64,000 bases of DNA, from the NCBI GenBank assembly GCA_947259995.1, contig CAMYOK010000006.1:458600-522599 (forward strand). The letters run 5' to 3'. The stretch comes from an uncultured Pseudomonadales bacterium. Lineage in GTDB: Bacteria; Pseudomonadota; Gammaproteobacteria; Pseudomonadales; Pseudohongiellaceae. Under the pieces are notes generated by a model. The model worked only from the letters and a program-made list of their open reading frames with translations. It was not told where the DNA came from and searched no databases. The position numbers and the translations under genes were made by a program. Below are positions 52,461 to 60,038 of the stretch, piece by piece; positions within the stretch are counted from its first letter, which is position 1, and the number at the start of each line of letters is the position of its first letter.

Positions 52461-53141
52461 TTAGTTAATTTGGATAACTTCTGACAGTGGTGTTGGCCCT
52501 ACCCCTGCCAAGTTAAGCGTTAGTGCGCCACCTGGTTCGATCGTCACGCTATTCACGTTAGAGCTTAGGAAAGTTGGCACCACTTTCGAGCCGTCACCAT
52601 CAGGGATGGCAACGCGGAATGTGTACTCCCCGCTTGGGTAGCGCTGATCATTCGCATCAGTCCCCGTCCAAATAAATTCGTTGCGGCCAGACTCCTGCGG
52701 GCCAAGATTGAAGCTGTCCACTAAGCTGCCGGCTTGGTCATAAACCGAAAGCACCGCAGAATCCACGCTACGTGGCACATCTGCGATGACGCTGATCGCA
52801 CCCGTGCTCATCAAGGCGGTTTTGTCAGTGGCCACGTGCACTGGGCGGCCCACTAAAGACGTCGCCTGCAAGTGCTGCGAAGACTGGAATGCCGAAGAGA
52901 AGCTTTCGAAGCTTGCGGACATCTTCTGCGCTTCTTCTAATGAGGAGAATTGCGCCAATTGCGCCACAAACTCACCATTGTCCTGTGGCTCTGTGGGGTC
53001 TTGATTCTCAAGTTGCGCGACGAGCAACTTCAGGAACTCGTTGCGGCCCATCTCATTATTCTCTTTCGTCTCTGTCTGCTGTTTAGTCAGTGAGTAATCC
53101 GAAAGGACCTGGCTTAGTGCGCTGCTGTTGACTTCACTCAT
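52461..53141 (-). CDS. flgD: Flagellar hook cap/assembly protein FlgD
   Basis: A 226-residue scaffold for hook assembly. The N-terminal part carries the conserved MGRNEFLKLLVAQLENQDPT segment and QFSSLEEAQKM. The C-terminal part is the FlgD Ig-like/tudor hybrid domain (GRNEFIWTGTDANDQRYPSG). Normal length even though its client FlgE is nearly three times larger than usual. GGAG precedes the ATG. Confidence 0.95.
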   Translation of the reverse strand: MSEVNSSALSQVLSDYSLTKQQTETKENNEMGRNEFLKLLVAQLENQDPTEPQDNGEFVAQLAQFSSLEEAQKMSASFESFSSAFQSSQHLQATSLVGRPVHVATDKTALMSTGAISVIADVPRSVDSAVLSVYDQAGSLVDSFNLGPQESGRNEFIWTGTDANDQRYPSGEYTFRVAIPDGDGSKVVPTFLSSNVNSVTIEPGGALTLNLAGVGPTPLSEVIQIN

Positions 53142-53194
53142 GAGGGTCTCCTAATGACGCTCTTCTCTATCGTTAAATTCTCTTAGCTGTTGTT

Positions 53195-53644
53195 TTACTG
53201 ACCCAGTGTCAGTACCCGCTGCATCATCGTGCGGGCAGCGTTCATTACATCCACATTCGCTTGAAACGAACGAGATGAGGAAATCATGTTGGTCATCTCT
53301 TCAACGATATTGACGTTGGGGTAGTAGACATAGCCCTCGCCATCGGCCATCGGATGCTCTGGCTCGTAACGTTGCTGAAAAGGCGCATCTGATTCGACGA
53401 TGTCTAAAACCTGCACGCCAAACCCTGTGCTGCCATCGTTATCGAAAGCAAAATCATTGGCATTTGCAGGGTTGAGCATTTGCGCTTGGATCGTCGCGAA
53501 GACTGGCTGGCGTGAACGATAGACTTGGCCAGGTGTTGCCGCTGCACTATTGGCATTGGCCATGTTGCTTGCCGTGGTGTTCAAACGAACGCTCTGAGCG
53601 CTCATGGCTGAACCGGAAATATCAAATATGGACATTAAGCTCAT
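53195..53644 (-). CDS. flgC: Flagellar proximal rod protein FlgC
   Basis: A 149-residue rod subunit. ISGSAMSAQSVRLNTTASNM near the start and the NVNIVEEMTNMISSSRSFQA helix at the end are typical. The start at 53642-53644 has GGAGAG upstream; an ATG three codons further in is possible. Two bases separate it from flgB. Confidence 0.95.
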   Translation of the reverse strand: MSLMSIFDISGSAMSAQSVRLNTTASNMANANSAAATPGQVYRSRQPVFATIQAQMLNPANANDFAFDNDGSTGFGVQVLDIVESDAPFQQRYEPEHPMADGEGYVYYPNVNIVEEMTNMISSSRSFQANVDVMNAARTMMQRVLTLGQ

Positions 53645-53646
53645 CG

Positions 53647-54066
53647 TTACTCTCCGCGCAGCGCTTTCATCATTCCGGAAAATTTTCCGTTTAAAAATTG
53701 GAAGCTCGCTTGATGCTCTAAGGCATTGCGAGCGAAATTGGCATTTTCTAGCTGTTCATCAACGGTGTTGCCGTCTAGGGATGGCTGTAGAGGCGTGCGG
53801 TACATAAGCGCCTGTTCACTAACTGGGCCGTTGCCAAGGCTGACAGTCGGGTCACTGATATGACGTGCATTGCTGGTGCGCAAAGTCATCGCACCAGAAT
53901 CTAGGCCCATGCGTTGCTTTAAGACGCTGGCGAAATCCAAATCTCGCGCCTTATACCCTGGGGTGTCAGAGTTCGCGATATTGGTGGCAATCACTTGCGA
54001 GCGCTGTCCGCGCAGCAGCAATGCCTGTTCGTGTACTCCTAGTGCGTTGTTGAAAGTAATCGCCAT
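53647..54066 (-). CDS. flgB: Flagellar proximal rod protein FlgB
   Basis: About 139 residues from the ATG at 54064-54066 (GGACAGG upstream). The start MAITFNNALGVHEQALLLRG and the IATNIANSDTPGYKARDLDF segment identify FlgB. A longer reading to 54099 would add eleven residues across the leader. First gene of the flgB-flgL operon, 58 bp after a perfect sigma-54 promoter. cheV and cheR, which lie between flgA and flgB in Pseudomonas, are absent here. Confidence 0.95.
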   Translation of the reverse strand: MAITFNNALGVHEQALLLRGQRSQVIATNIANSDTPGYKARDLDFASVLKQRMGLDSGAMTLRTSNARHISDPTVSLGNGPVSEQALMYRTPLQPSLDGNTVDEQLENANFARNALEHQASFQFLNGKFSGMMKALRGE

Positions 54067-54123
54067 GTTAATGCCTGTCCTGTTTTGCCGTTGCCGCACG
54101 TTAATGCGCTTTGCATAGCATTG

Positions 54124-54139
54124 AGCAATACCCGTGCCA
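54124..54139 (-). promoter_or_regulatory. Sigma-54 promoter for flgB operon
   Basis: On the minus strand TGGCACG-N4-TTGCT matches the -24/-12 consensus at every defined position. It lies 58 bp before flgB and faces away from a second sigma-54 site that drives flgA. Confidence 0.92.
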
Positions 54140-54289
54140 GAATTAATTATCTATAAGATTCAATATCTTATGAAGTTTAAACAGAGGTTTTAAGAAAAAT
54201 CGGCAAGCGCTTTCCGCAAAAAGCGGCAAGGCTTTGTAAGGGCAGAGCACTCCCCTTGCGGCAAGGCTGAAATAACGGCCATTTAACTA

Positions 54290-54305
54290 CGGCACATAAA
54301 TTGCT
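54290..54305 (+). promoter_or_regulatory. Sigma-54 promoter for flgA
   Basis: CGGCACA-N4-TTGCT on the plus strand keeps the invariant GG and GC dinucleotides ten bases apart, 130 bp before flgA. Between this site and the flgB promoter lie two copies of GCGGCAAGGCT (near 54224 and 54258) and a small CCGC-AAAAA-GCGG hairpin of unknown role; these account for the 369-bp gap. Confidence 0.75.
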
Positions 54306-54435
54306 TCATTAACTGCGAAATCACGAATTAAGGGCCGAAACAGCCGATTACGTGGCTTATCACATGAAATTGCGCTGTTTTTTTGACACCGTCAGGTGGT
54401 TTTGACGCTCAACAGCTCAATGGCAAGGAATGAAT

Positions 54436-55200
54436 ATGAAGGCAAGACAATCGACAAAGCTATTAGGACGCACGCTTGCGCAACTCGGGCTAACGCTCTG
54501 TGTGGTCGCGCCTAGCAGTACGCTCTATGCAGAAACAGGACACCAGCAACTCAATTTTGCGGTACGCGACTTTGTTGAGTCTTTCTATACCGCCGATGAA
54601 CTGCGTGGCCAGCATGAACGTGATGAAGAAGACACGACTCGTCGTGTCGAAATCGAGGTGAGTTCGATCGACCCCCGTCTACAGTTAAGCCTGTGCGAGC
54701 AGCCTCTCGTTGCCTCATTGAACCAAAATCAGCGCCCTATTGGCCGCATCAATGTCAAAGTCGAATGCCAAGGCGCAGCGCCCTGGACGAAATACCTGCC
54801 CGTGACGATTCATGTGTACGAAAAAGTCCTGACAACGACACGCCCACTAGCGCGCGGCGAAATTATTAGCGAATCCGACTTTAGTCTGCAGGAAGCGGAC
54901 GTTTCGATGCTTCGCTACAGCTACATCCAAGACTCTGAGCTGGCGATTGGCATGGAAGTCAAACGTTCACTGAATGCCAATACAACCCTTATTCAAGAAG
55001 CCTTAGAGGCCCCTACCCTCGTAAAGCGTGGCGATACAGTAGTCTTGAGCGCTAAGGCAGGCACAGTCGAGATTCGCCAACAAGGCGTTGCCTTGCAAAA
55101 TGGCGTGCTTGGCAAACAGATTAATGTCAGAAACAGTAGCTCGGACAGAACAGTGCAAGCCGTCGTTACTGGCTATGGGCAAGTTCAGGTAGGTTTTTAA
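54436..55200 (+). CDS. flgA: Flagellar P-ring assembly chaperone FlgA
   Basis: About 254 residues. The ATG at 54436 is used because AGGA lies six bases upstream; an ATG at 54430 overlaps that RBS. A signal peptide ends near residue 30 (SSTLYAE). The C-terminal SAF domain contains TTRPLARGEIISESDFSLQE and a DTVVLSAKAGTVEIRQQGVA region. FlgA helps FlgI polymerise in the periplasm. It has its own sigma-54 promoter, divergent from flgB. Confidence 0.94.
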   Translation: MKARQSTKLLGRTLAQLGLTLCVVAPSSTLYAETGHQQLNFAVRDFVESFYTADELRGQHERDEEDTTRRVEIEVSSIDPRLQLSLCEQPLVASLNQNQRPIGRINVKVECQGAAPWTKYLPVTIHVYEKVLTTTRPLARGEIISESDFSLQEADVSMLRYSYIQDSELAIGMEVKRSLNANTTLIQEALEAPTLVKRGDTVVLSAKAGTVEIRQQGVALQNGVLGKQINVRNSSSDRTVQAVVTGYGQVQVGF

Positions 55201-55228
55201 AGAAAGGCAAAAAACCTCAACTATTTAC

Positions 55229-55255
55229 TAAAGTTTTTTTGATAATGGTCGCCAA
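55229..55255 (+). promoter_or_regulatory. Sigma-28 promoter for flgMN
   Basis: TAAAGTTT (55229-55236, exact match to the FliA -35), an 11-bp spacer, then GTCGCCAA (5 of 8 matches to GCCGATAA), about 90 bp before flgM. A late sigma-28 promoter for flgM would give autoregulation, as known in other flagellar systems. Confidence 0.75.
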
Positions 55256-55344
55256 CTAAAGGGAGAGTAATTAAGATAGACATGTTTCACCGCTCACGCG
55301 GCGCATGAATTCTTTATTACACCCTGCAAATCAAGGTAGAGGTC

Positions 55345-55659
55345 ATGACTGTAAGCACAATAGGCAACAATGCAACACAGACCCCGACGGAGCAGCGTAG
55401 CAGCGGCACAGGCAGCGTTTCGCCTGTATCCATCAGCAACGCCGGTTCACAGCAGTCGGCGCCATCTGCAAGCAATGATACCGTGCAAATCAGCTCACAG
55501 GCTGCAGATCTGCGGGGCCTCGAGGCTCACATCAGCCAACTTCCCGATGTGGATACGTCACGCGTGACGGAGCTCCGCAATCAAATTGCCAACGGCCAAT
55601 ATCAGATCAATTACAGCGAACTCGCGGGCAAAATCCTCGGTTTCGAAAACGATCTATAA
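55345..55659 (+). CDS. flgM: Anti-sigma-28 factor FlgM
   Basis: A 104-residue secreted anti-sigma factor that holds FliA until the hook is complete. The N-terminal half is Ser/Gln/Thr-rich and disordered. The C-terminal FliA-binding part is conserved: VQISSQAADLRGLEAHISQL, then VTELRNQIANGQYQINYSEL. AGAGG precedes the ATG. It is preceded by a sigma-28 site and followed by flgN. Confidence 0.93.
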   Translation: MTVSTIGNNATQTPTEQRSSGTGSVSPVSISNAGSQQSAPSASNDTVQISSQAADLRGLEAHISQLPDVDTSRVTELRNQIANGQYQINYSELAGKILGFENDL

Positions 55660-55773
55660 AACCAGACTTTTAAGATAGTGCATTAAAAAGTCATCACGGC
55701 TGCGTTCACGTGCCCGTGATTCTCGTGTGTTTACATTGGCTAGCAACGCATCAGTTGCTATTGGGAGCGTCAA

Positions 55774-56232
55774 ATGAGCAAAGACTCCATGCAACAATTG
55801 TTAGAAAAAGACTTGATTAATTCCTCTAAACTTGAGAATTTGCTGCGCTGTGAACGTGAGCAACTCGAACAACGTAATATCGGCGCCTTAAACGAGACCT
55901 TGATTGAGAAGGCTCATCTACTTTCTGATATCGAAGCAAACGACCACGCTAGGCAAAAAATTCTGGCATCTTTTGGTGAGTCCACGGACAATGGCGCACT
56001 AAAGGAATATTGCGTACAGAATGGCCTGGAAGTTCTCTACAGGGATTTATTGAAGAACCTTCAGCAATGTTCTGATTTAACGAACATAAACGGTGCCATT
56101 GTGCACCGCAGCAAGCTGAATAATCGACGTCTATTGGACATCATGCAGGGTAAGAGTTCCCAGCCTGGTCTTTATACTAGTCACGGTGATTCAAGCACGT
56201 CTTCTAACTCACAAGCCATCGCAAAGGCTTGA
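55774..56232 (+). CDS. flgN: FlgK/FlgL export chaperone FlgN
   Basis: A 152-residue helical protein of the FlgN family, which carries FlgK and FlgL to the export gate. The long N-terminal helix (LENLLRCEREQLEQRNIGAL) and the KAHLLSDIEANDHARQKIL segment fit, and the C-terminal Ser-rich tail resembles the substrate-binding end. GGGAG precedes the ATG. Here its FlgK client would be of unusual size. Confidence 0.88.
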   Translation: MSKDSMQQLLEKDLINSSKLENLLRCEREQLEQRNIGALNETLIEKAHLLSDIEANDHARQKILASFGESTDNGALKEYCVQNGLEVLYRDLLKNLQQCSDLTNINGAIVHRSKLNNRRLLDIMQGKSSQPGLYTSHGDSSTSSNSQAIAKA

Positions 56233-56251
56233 CGAATGATAAGAACAACAA

Positions 56252-56965
56252 ATGGCTTTAAACGACGGACCAGACCGTTATTACTATGGTGCTGGTGACA
56301 TTTTCAGTGTCTTGAGGGCGCTACAAACAGAACGCAGCTTAGTCAACCTTCAGTTTGATGGTAGTGCGCAGCTCTACAACACCATGATTTTGGATGCCAA
56401 CCTCCAAGAACGTTACTTCTTAATAGACGAAGTGACGCCGCGAGACGGGCACCGAAAGATCGATGAGCGCACGAAATTCAGCCTACGCGCCAGCATTCAT
56501 GGTATTAAAGTACACGCCAAAGACCTCGTCAGTGCCCGCACTCTCAGCAATGCCGACGGCATCTACTACCAAGTCCCCTTTCCTGCCAAGATGCTCTATA
56601 TGCAGCGCCGCGAAGCCTTTCGCGCCTATGTTCCTGGCAGCATGAAGACCACGGCACGCTTTAGCACCCTAGAACGAGAAGAAGATCTATTTGGCCGAGT
56701 GCTGAATATGTCCGCCACGGGCATCCGCATTGGCTTTCCTGGCGAAGTAAAACCCGATTTCGCGCCTATGGAAAAATTCAATATCCTCATCGACATTCAT
56801 GTGCAAGAACAGATCCTCGAATGTGAAATTGAAGTTATCTACTTTCAATACAGCAAAGAGCGTAATCAAACGATGTGCGGCTGCCGCTTCATCGACTTGC
56901 CACGCGCCTCGCAAATGATCGTGAATCGCTTTGTCACCTTCCTGCAGCGCGAAGAACTCGTCTAA
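56252..56965 (+). CDS. YcgR-like flagellar brake protein with PilZ domain
   Basis: A 237-residue cytoplasmic protein with an N-terminal YcgR domain (about 10-110) and a C-terminal PilZ domain. The c-di-GMP site is visible: RREAFRAYVPG (the R-x-x-x-R type switch at about 123-127) and the N-x-S-x-x-G motif NMSATG at about 150-155. Such proteins slow the motor when c-di-GMP is high. It follows flgN by 19 bp, so it is probably part of the flgMN transcript. ycgR itself is not named because paralogues exist. Confidence 0.88.
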   Translation: MALNDGPDRYYYGAGDIFSVLRALQTERSLVNLQFDGSAQLYNTMILDANLQERYFLIDEVTPRDGHRKIDERTKFSLRASIHGIKVHAKDLVSARTLSNADGIYYQVPFPAKMLYMQRREAFRAYVPGSMKTTARFSTLEREEDLFGRVLNMSATGIRIGFPGEVKPDFAPMEKFNILIDIHVQEQILECEIEVIYFQYSKERNQTMCGCRFIDLPRASQMIVNRFVTFLQREELV

Positions 56966-56966
56966 G

Positions 56967-57626
56967 TTAAAACAAACTAGGAAACGCCGGTTGCAGTGTC
57001 TTCAGACGCTCTAAGTCCTCAGGTCTGTCGACATCCCAACGTGGCGCCAACTCCACCCAAGACAGCCCCGCAGTACGCAGGTTCTGCCGCGTGGCCGCAA
57101 GCACTGACGGGACTCCCCATTGCATGTTGGCAAACAAGCACTCGGGCACCGTCCGCAGGCCAATCAGGACATACCCCCCATCCTCGGCAGGTCCGATGAC
57201 GATCGATTCGCCACCTTCTAAAGCTTGCAACGCCGACTCTAAATACGCCGCATCCACCGACGCGCAGTCGGCTCCTACCAAGACAACATAGTCAGCGCTC
57301 TCTAAGGCACGGTTCGCGGCGAAGGCCATTCTTGCCCCTAGATCGCCTTCAGACTGCTCAACAATATTCTTTTTATTACAAAGCGATACAAAGCATTCGT
57401 CATGCAAAGCTTTATCTTTATCTAAGGCACCATCGGTCGCTACCCAAAACGTAATCGGGCACAATTTGGCACCCTCTAGCCTATGAAACACATAATGGAT
57501 CAAGCTCTTGTGCAGGGCTAAAGCGCCATCCCTGCCTAACACTGCTTGCATGCGAGTTTTTACCTTGCCGAGCATCGGCGCCTTAGCAAACAACGCAAGC
57601 CTTGCGTTCGGATAACGATATTGCAT
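56967..57626 (-). CDS. TIGR04282-type glycosyltransferase (rSAM/selenodomain-associated transferase 1)
   Basis: A 219-residue GT-A-like enzyme of the arsenosugar-biosynthesis-associated type. The nucleotide-binding start FAKAPMLGKVKTRM lies near residue 13, and VGADCASVDAAYLE and GPAEDGGYVLIGL are family landmarks. Its ATG directly abuts the TAG of the upstream partner (TAGATG), so the two are translated together. The radical SAM partner of the usual set is not in the window. It converges on the ycgR-like gene with one base between stops. Confidence 0.85.
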   Translation of the reverse strand: MQYRYPNARLALFAKAPMLGKVKTRMQAVLGRDGALALHKSLIHYVFHRLEGAKLCPITFWVATDGALDKDKALHDECFVSLCNKKNIVEQSEGDLGARMAFAANRALESADYVVLVGADCASVDAAYLESALQALEGGESIVIGPAEDGGYVLIGLRTVPECLFANMQWGVPSVLAATRQNLRTAGLSWVELAPRWDVDRPEDLERLKTLQPAFPSLF

Positions 57627-58334
57627 CTATGCGACCTTATTGCTTTGAGGGGCTTTATTGGCGTACATGCCATGCAAAGTGCTGGGCGACACACCAAAGA
57701 AATACAGCGCACGGATCTTCCACATCAAAAACACAGTTTTCAAGACCCCATGTTTTTCCCAGCGCCGACTCGAGGTCGTCACTTTCGCCCGTAGACAGAC
57801 CGGCGAGGCCCTGCTGCGCAACAGCTTGCTTATAGCCACATCTTCCATCAAAGGGATGTCAGGAAAGCCTCCAAGCTGCTTAAACAGGCTACGACGAATG
57901 AAGATCCCCTGGTCCCCTGTGGCAACCCCCGATACTCGCGAGCGCAGGTTGATCATAAACTCAATCACACGAAAGGCGCGCCGTTGCCCACTGAGGCGCA
58001 CATCGAAACGCCCCCACACGCTGCCAAGACGCTGAAATGCCTCTGCGATGCCAGCAAGCCCCTCGTCAGGCAATAAGGTATCGATATGCAGAAACAACAG
58101 AATCTCCCCACTGGCCAGACCCGCGCCCGCGTTCATTTGTTTGGCTCGCCCCGGCGCACTGCTTAGCCAATGGTCCACCCAATGGGCAAACTCCGCATTG
58201 TCACCCCTGTGTTGGCCGCCATCTACCACAATCAATTCATGGCCATCCGCCCTAAGCTTTTGCAAAAGGGGCAAATTCTGGCGCAGCGCGACGGCTTCGT
58301 TGTAGACGGGAATGATAATGCTGATTTTTTTCAT
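57627..58334 (-). CDS. TIGR04283-type glycosyltransferase (rSAM/selenodomain-associated transferase 2)
   Basis: About 235 residues from the ATG at 58332-58334; an ATG 15 bases upstream is equally possible because neither has a good RBS. GT2 fold: KISIIIPVYNEAVALRQNLP at the start, VVDGGQHRGD for the nucleotide, FLHIDTLLP with the DxD-like HID, and a GDQGIFIRRSLF segment. The paired 04282/04283 transferases are linked to arsenosugar-type pathways by comparative genomics; the acceptor here is unknown. Upstream lies a 495-bp noncoding region. Confidence 0.85.
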   Translation of the reverse strand: MKKISIIIPVYNEAVALRQNLPLLQKLRADGHELIVVDGGQHRGDNAEFAHWVDHWLSSAPGRAKQMNAGAGLASGEILLFLHIDTLLPDEGLAGIAEAFQRLGSVWGRFDVRLSGQRRAFRVIEFMINLRSRVSGVATGDQGIFIRRSLFKQLGGFPDIPLMEDVAISKLLRSRASPVCLRAKVTTSSRRWEKHGVLKTVFLMWKIRALYFFGVSPSTLHGMYANKAPQSNKVA

Positions 58335-58829
58335 ACTAATATTTGGCATTGGCTGGAAGAGTAGGCAAAGGATTCTATGACAGCAACAAAGCAATTACAC
58401 TTTAAGGACTGTGCAATTGGCTAGAAATTACAAGAACGCAAGCCGAAAATCGCCCACAAAACCTCGCCGGACTCACAAAACCAACATTTCTGCAAAAAAT
58501 CGTGCAATTCCTACCAATTTTTACCCACTTGGGTCTATCTAGGGGCATAGGAAAGCGTGATAATGTGCGCCCTATCAAGGGGTAGAAAATGCCATTGAGC
58601 TTAGTCGATTGGTTCAGCCTAGATTCAGCCAAAACGCATTAATCTGACTCTAACAGTTACCGTGCAAGGATCGCTTTTAAATAAATCTAGTCCATGGGGT
58701 AAGAAAACGGCCACAAACCCGTTCTCACTTCCAGAAGGAGTAAAAACTGATCTACACGCTTGTCTATAAATCCAAGCGCTGCACAAAGGCCCCACCCCGA
58801 CCTTTGCCCAGATCAGAACAGTATCAGCA
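58335..58829. other. Long intergenic region without a supported gene
   Basis: No convincing reading frame, tRNA or strong promoter is seen in these 495 bases. A 76-codon minus-strand frame at 58402-58632 has only a TTG start and no RBS. GTGCAATT occurs twice (near 58413 and 58502). The region may hold the promoters of the small orphan gene and of the glycosyltransferase pair. Confidence 0.5.
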
Positions 58830-59069
58830 ATGAACGTTGAAAATTTCTATATTATTGCGACAGCACCAAACGAGCCGACACTGCAGGTTAATATTTCTGG
58901 GCCCTACCTTACCAGGCAGGCAGCAGAAGCAGATCTAAGCGCCGCTATTGGCGAAGCCGTCGATCTAGACCCTGCAGCGAAGGACTACGAATACAAGATA
59001 TCGAAGATCGCCTGCCAAAAGCCTGGCGTGATTCAACATATGGCTTGCCATATGGGTCAGAGGCTCTAA
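58830..59069 (+). CDS. Small uncharacterised protein
   Basis: A 79-residue protein, not recognised. The amino-acid pattern looks coding: an N-terminal strand (FYIIATAPNEPTLQVNISGP), then YLTRQAAEADLSAAIGEAVD, which reads as an amphipathic helix, then a lysine-rich strand. Two cysteines and three His/Met pairs are near the C-terminus (ACHMGQRL). The ATG at 58830 has only a weak RBS. It precedes the AP2-like gene by 94 bp on the same strand. Confidence 0.5.
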   Translation: MNVENFYIIATAPNEPTLQVNISGPYLTRQAAEADLSAAIGEAVDLDPAAKDYEYKISKIACQKPGVIQHMACHMGQRL

Positions 59070-59163
59070 GTTAGCGCATTAGGAAGATACAACATGGAAA
59101 CCGGGGTATAAACGGAAGAAGACCCTGTAAGCGATGGGTTTTTGAATCGAGAGAGAGGTTTTT

Positions 59164-59601
59164 GTGAAAAAACTGGATCCGCTTCATCACATCAGCATTA
59201 TCGAATCCCGCGGCACCAACTGTGCTTGGGTCCGCATCAAGTACGACGAAAAGAGCTTTCAAGAGTCGTTTCCCTTCAAGAAGTTCGGCGGCAAGGATAA
59301 AGCCATCCAGGCCGCCAAGAAGAAACGCGACGAGGAAGGCAAGAAGATCTACGGCGAAAACTGGCCATATACCAAGTTTAGCCCCCGCAAGGTCTCCCCA
59401 CTCAACTCCTCTGGCGAGATCGGGGTTAGCTACTCAGAAAGCGACCACGCTTGGGTTGCCACTTGGCAGGAAAACGCCGACGGCAAGCGCCGCCAGCGCA
59501 ACGCCTATTTCTCTATCAACAAATATGGCGACAAAAAAGCCAAGAGCATGGCCATCGCCCGCCGCCGAGCAGAGGTAGGCAACAACAAAATCGCGAGCTA
59601 A
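59164..59601 (+). CDS. Protein with two AP2-like DNA-binding repeats
   Basis: 145 residues, strongly basic. Two units share a three-strand-plus-helix plan: HISIIESRGTNCAWVRIKYD to about residue 55, and GVSYSESDHAWVATWQENAD to about residue 135, each with an aromatic strand (AWVRI, AWVAT), a Phe-containing strand (ESFPFKKFG, NAYFSINKYG) and a Lys/Arg/Ala helix (KAIQAAKKKRDE, KAKSMAIARRRAE). This is the layout of AP2/ERF-like domains found in bacteria and phages, often with homing endonucleases; no nuclease motif is present here. The start is GTG with AGAGAGG five bases upstream. Function unknown; DNA binding is inferred. Confidence 0.65.
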   Translation: MKKLDPLHHISIIESRGTNCAWVRIKYDEKSFQESFPFKKFGGKDKAIQAAKKKRDEEGKKIYGENWPYTKFSPRKVSPLNSSGEIGVSYSESDHAWVATWQENADGKRRQRNAYFSINKYGDKKAKSMAIARRRAEVGNNKIAS

Positions 59602-59618
59602 CAAGGACCTAAAAACCA

Positions 59619-59673
59619 GGGGCTGCCCCTCCGATTAGTATCTAGCAAATCTTGGGGCTACCCCTCCGATCAG
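59619..59673 (+). repeat. Two 20-bp direct repeats after the AP2-like gene
   Basis: GGGGCTGCCCCTCCGATTAG (59619-59638) and GGGGCTACCCCTCCGATCAG (59654-59673) differ at two positions and are spaced 35 bp apart. The first contains AGGGGC-TG-CCCCT, a strong small hairpin. They lead directly into the REP block. Confidence 0.7.
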
Positions 59674-59686
59674 AATCTTGCGACAT

Positions 59687-59748
59687 GTGGGAGCGGGCCT
59701 GCCCGCGAAAGGAACAGTGGCACAAATCGCGGGCAGGCCCGCTCCCAC
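59687..59748. repeat. Inverted pair of REP-type palindromes
   Basis: The left element (59687-59708) is GTGGGA, the perfect palindrome GCGGGCCTGCCCGC, and GA. The right element (59727-59748) is its exact reverse complement. The 18-bp spacer gives a BIME-like hairpin pair. The sequence closely resembles REP elements of Pseudomonas, which are moved by RAYT transposases; no RAYT gene is in the window. Confidence 0.85.
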
Positions 59749-59874
59749 ATGGTGGCACTAGCTAGAATGGAGAAGCCCCAACTAGGCAGGCCCGCTCCCA
59801 CATGGTGGCACTAGCTAGAATGGAGAAGCTCCAACTAGGCAGGCCCGCTCCCACATGGTGGCACTAGCTAGAAT
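59732..59874 (+). repeat. 53-bp tandem repeat carrying REP halves
   Basis: Units begin at 59732, 59785 and 59838; two are complete and the third is cut after about 37 bp. Each starts GGCAGGCCCGCTCCCACATG, which is a truncated minus-orientation REP, followed by a constant GTGGCACTAGCTAGAATGGA stretch. Copies differ by one base (GCCCC or GCTCC). It looks like recent local duplication starting from the right-hand REP. Confidence 0.88.
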
Positions 59875-59961
59875 GAAGGGAATCCCCCCTACCCCCAAAC
59901 ACCCCACATGCTATACTCCCCGCCCTATCCAAAAGCCAGACTAGCTTCACCCCCACCTTTT

Positions 59962-60038
59962 GCTCCGGTGGCACAGCTGGATAGCGCGGCCCCCTCCTAA
60001 GGGGCAGGTCACAGGTTCGACTCCTGTCCGGGGCACCA
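59962..60038 (+). tRNA. tRNA-Arg(CCT)
   Basis: A 77-base cloverleaf: acceptor GCTCCGG with CCGGGGC (one T-G pair), D-arm with AGCTGGATAGC, anticodon stem GCCCC/GGGGC around loop CTCCTAA (anticodon CCT), T-arm with GGTTCGACTCC, and encoded CCA at 60036-60038. An integrase gene starts 161 bp downstream on the same strand, so it is the likely insertion site of the element that follows. Confidence 0.96.
60014..60038 (+). other. Candidate left attachment site in tRNA-Arg 3' end
   Basis: Tyrosine integrases of the P4 family usually recombine at the 3' end of a tRNA gene, leaving the tRNA intact and a direct repeat of its end at the far junction. The T-arm to CCA segment is the expected core. The second copy would lie beyond the window, so the limits are not shown. 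Confidence 0.45.

Noticed and set aside
58402..58632. 76-codon minus-strand frame in the long intergenic region
   Set aside because: Only a TTG start, no ribosome site and no recognisable pattern.
59732..59874. Possible CRISPR array
   Set aside because: The repeat is one contiguous 53-bp unit with no variable spacers and contains REP halves; no cas gene is near.
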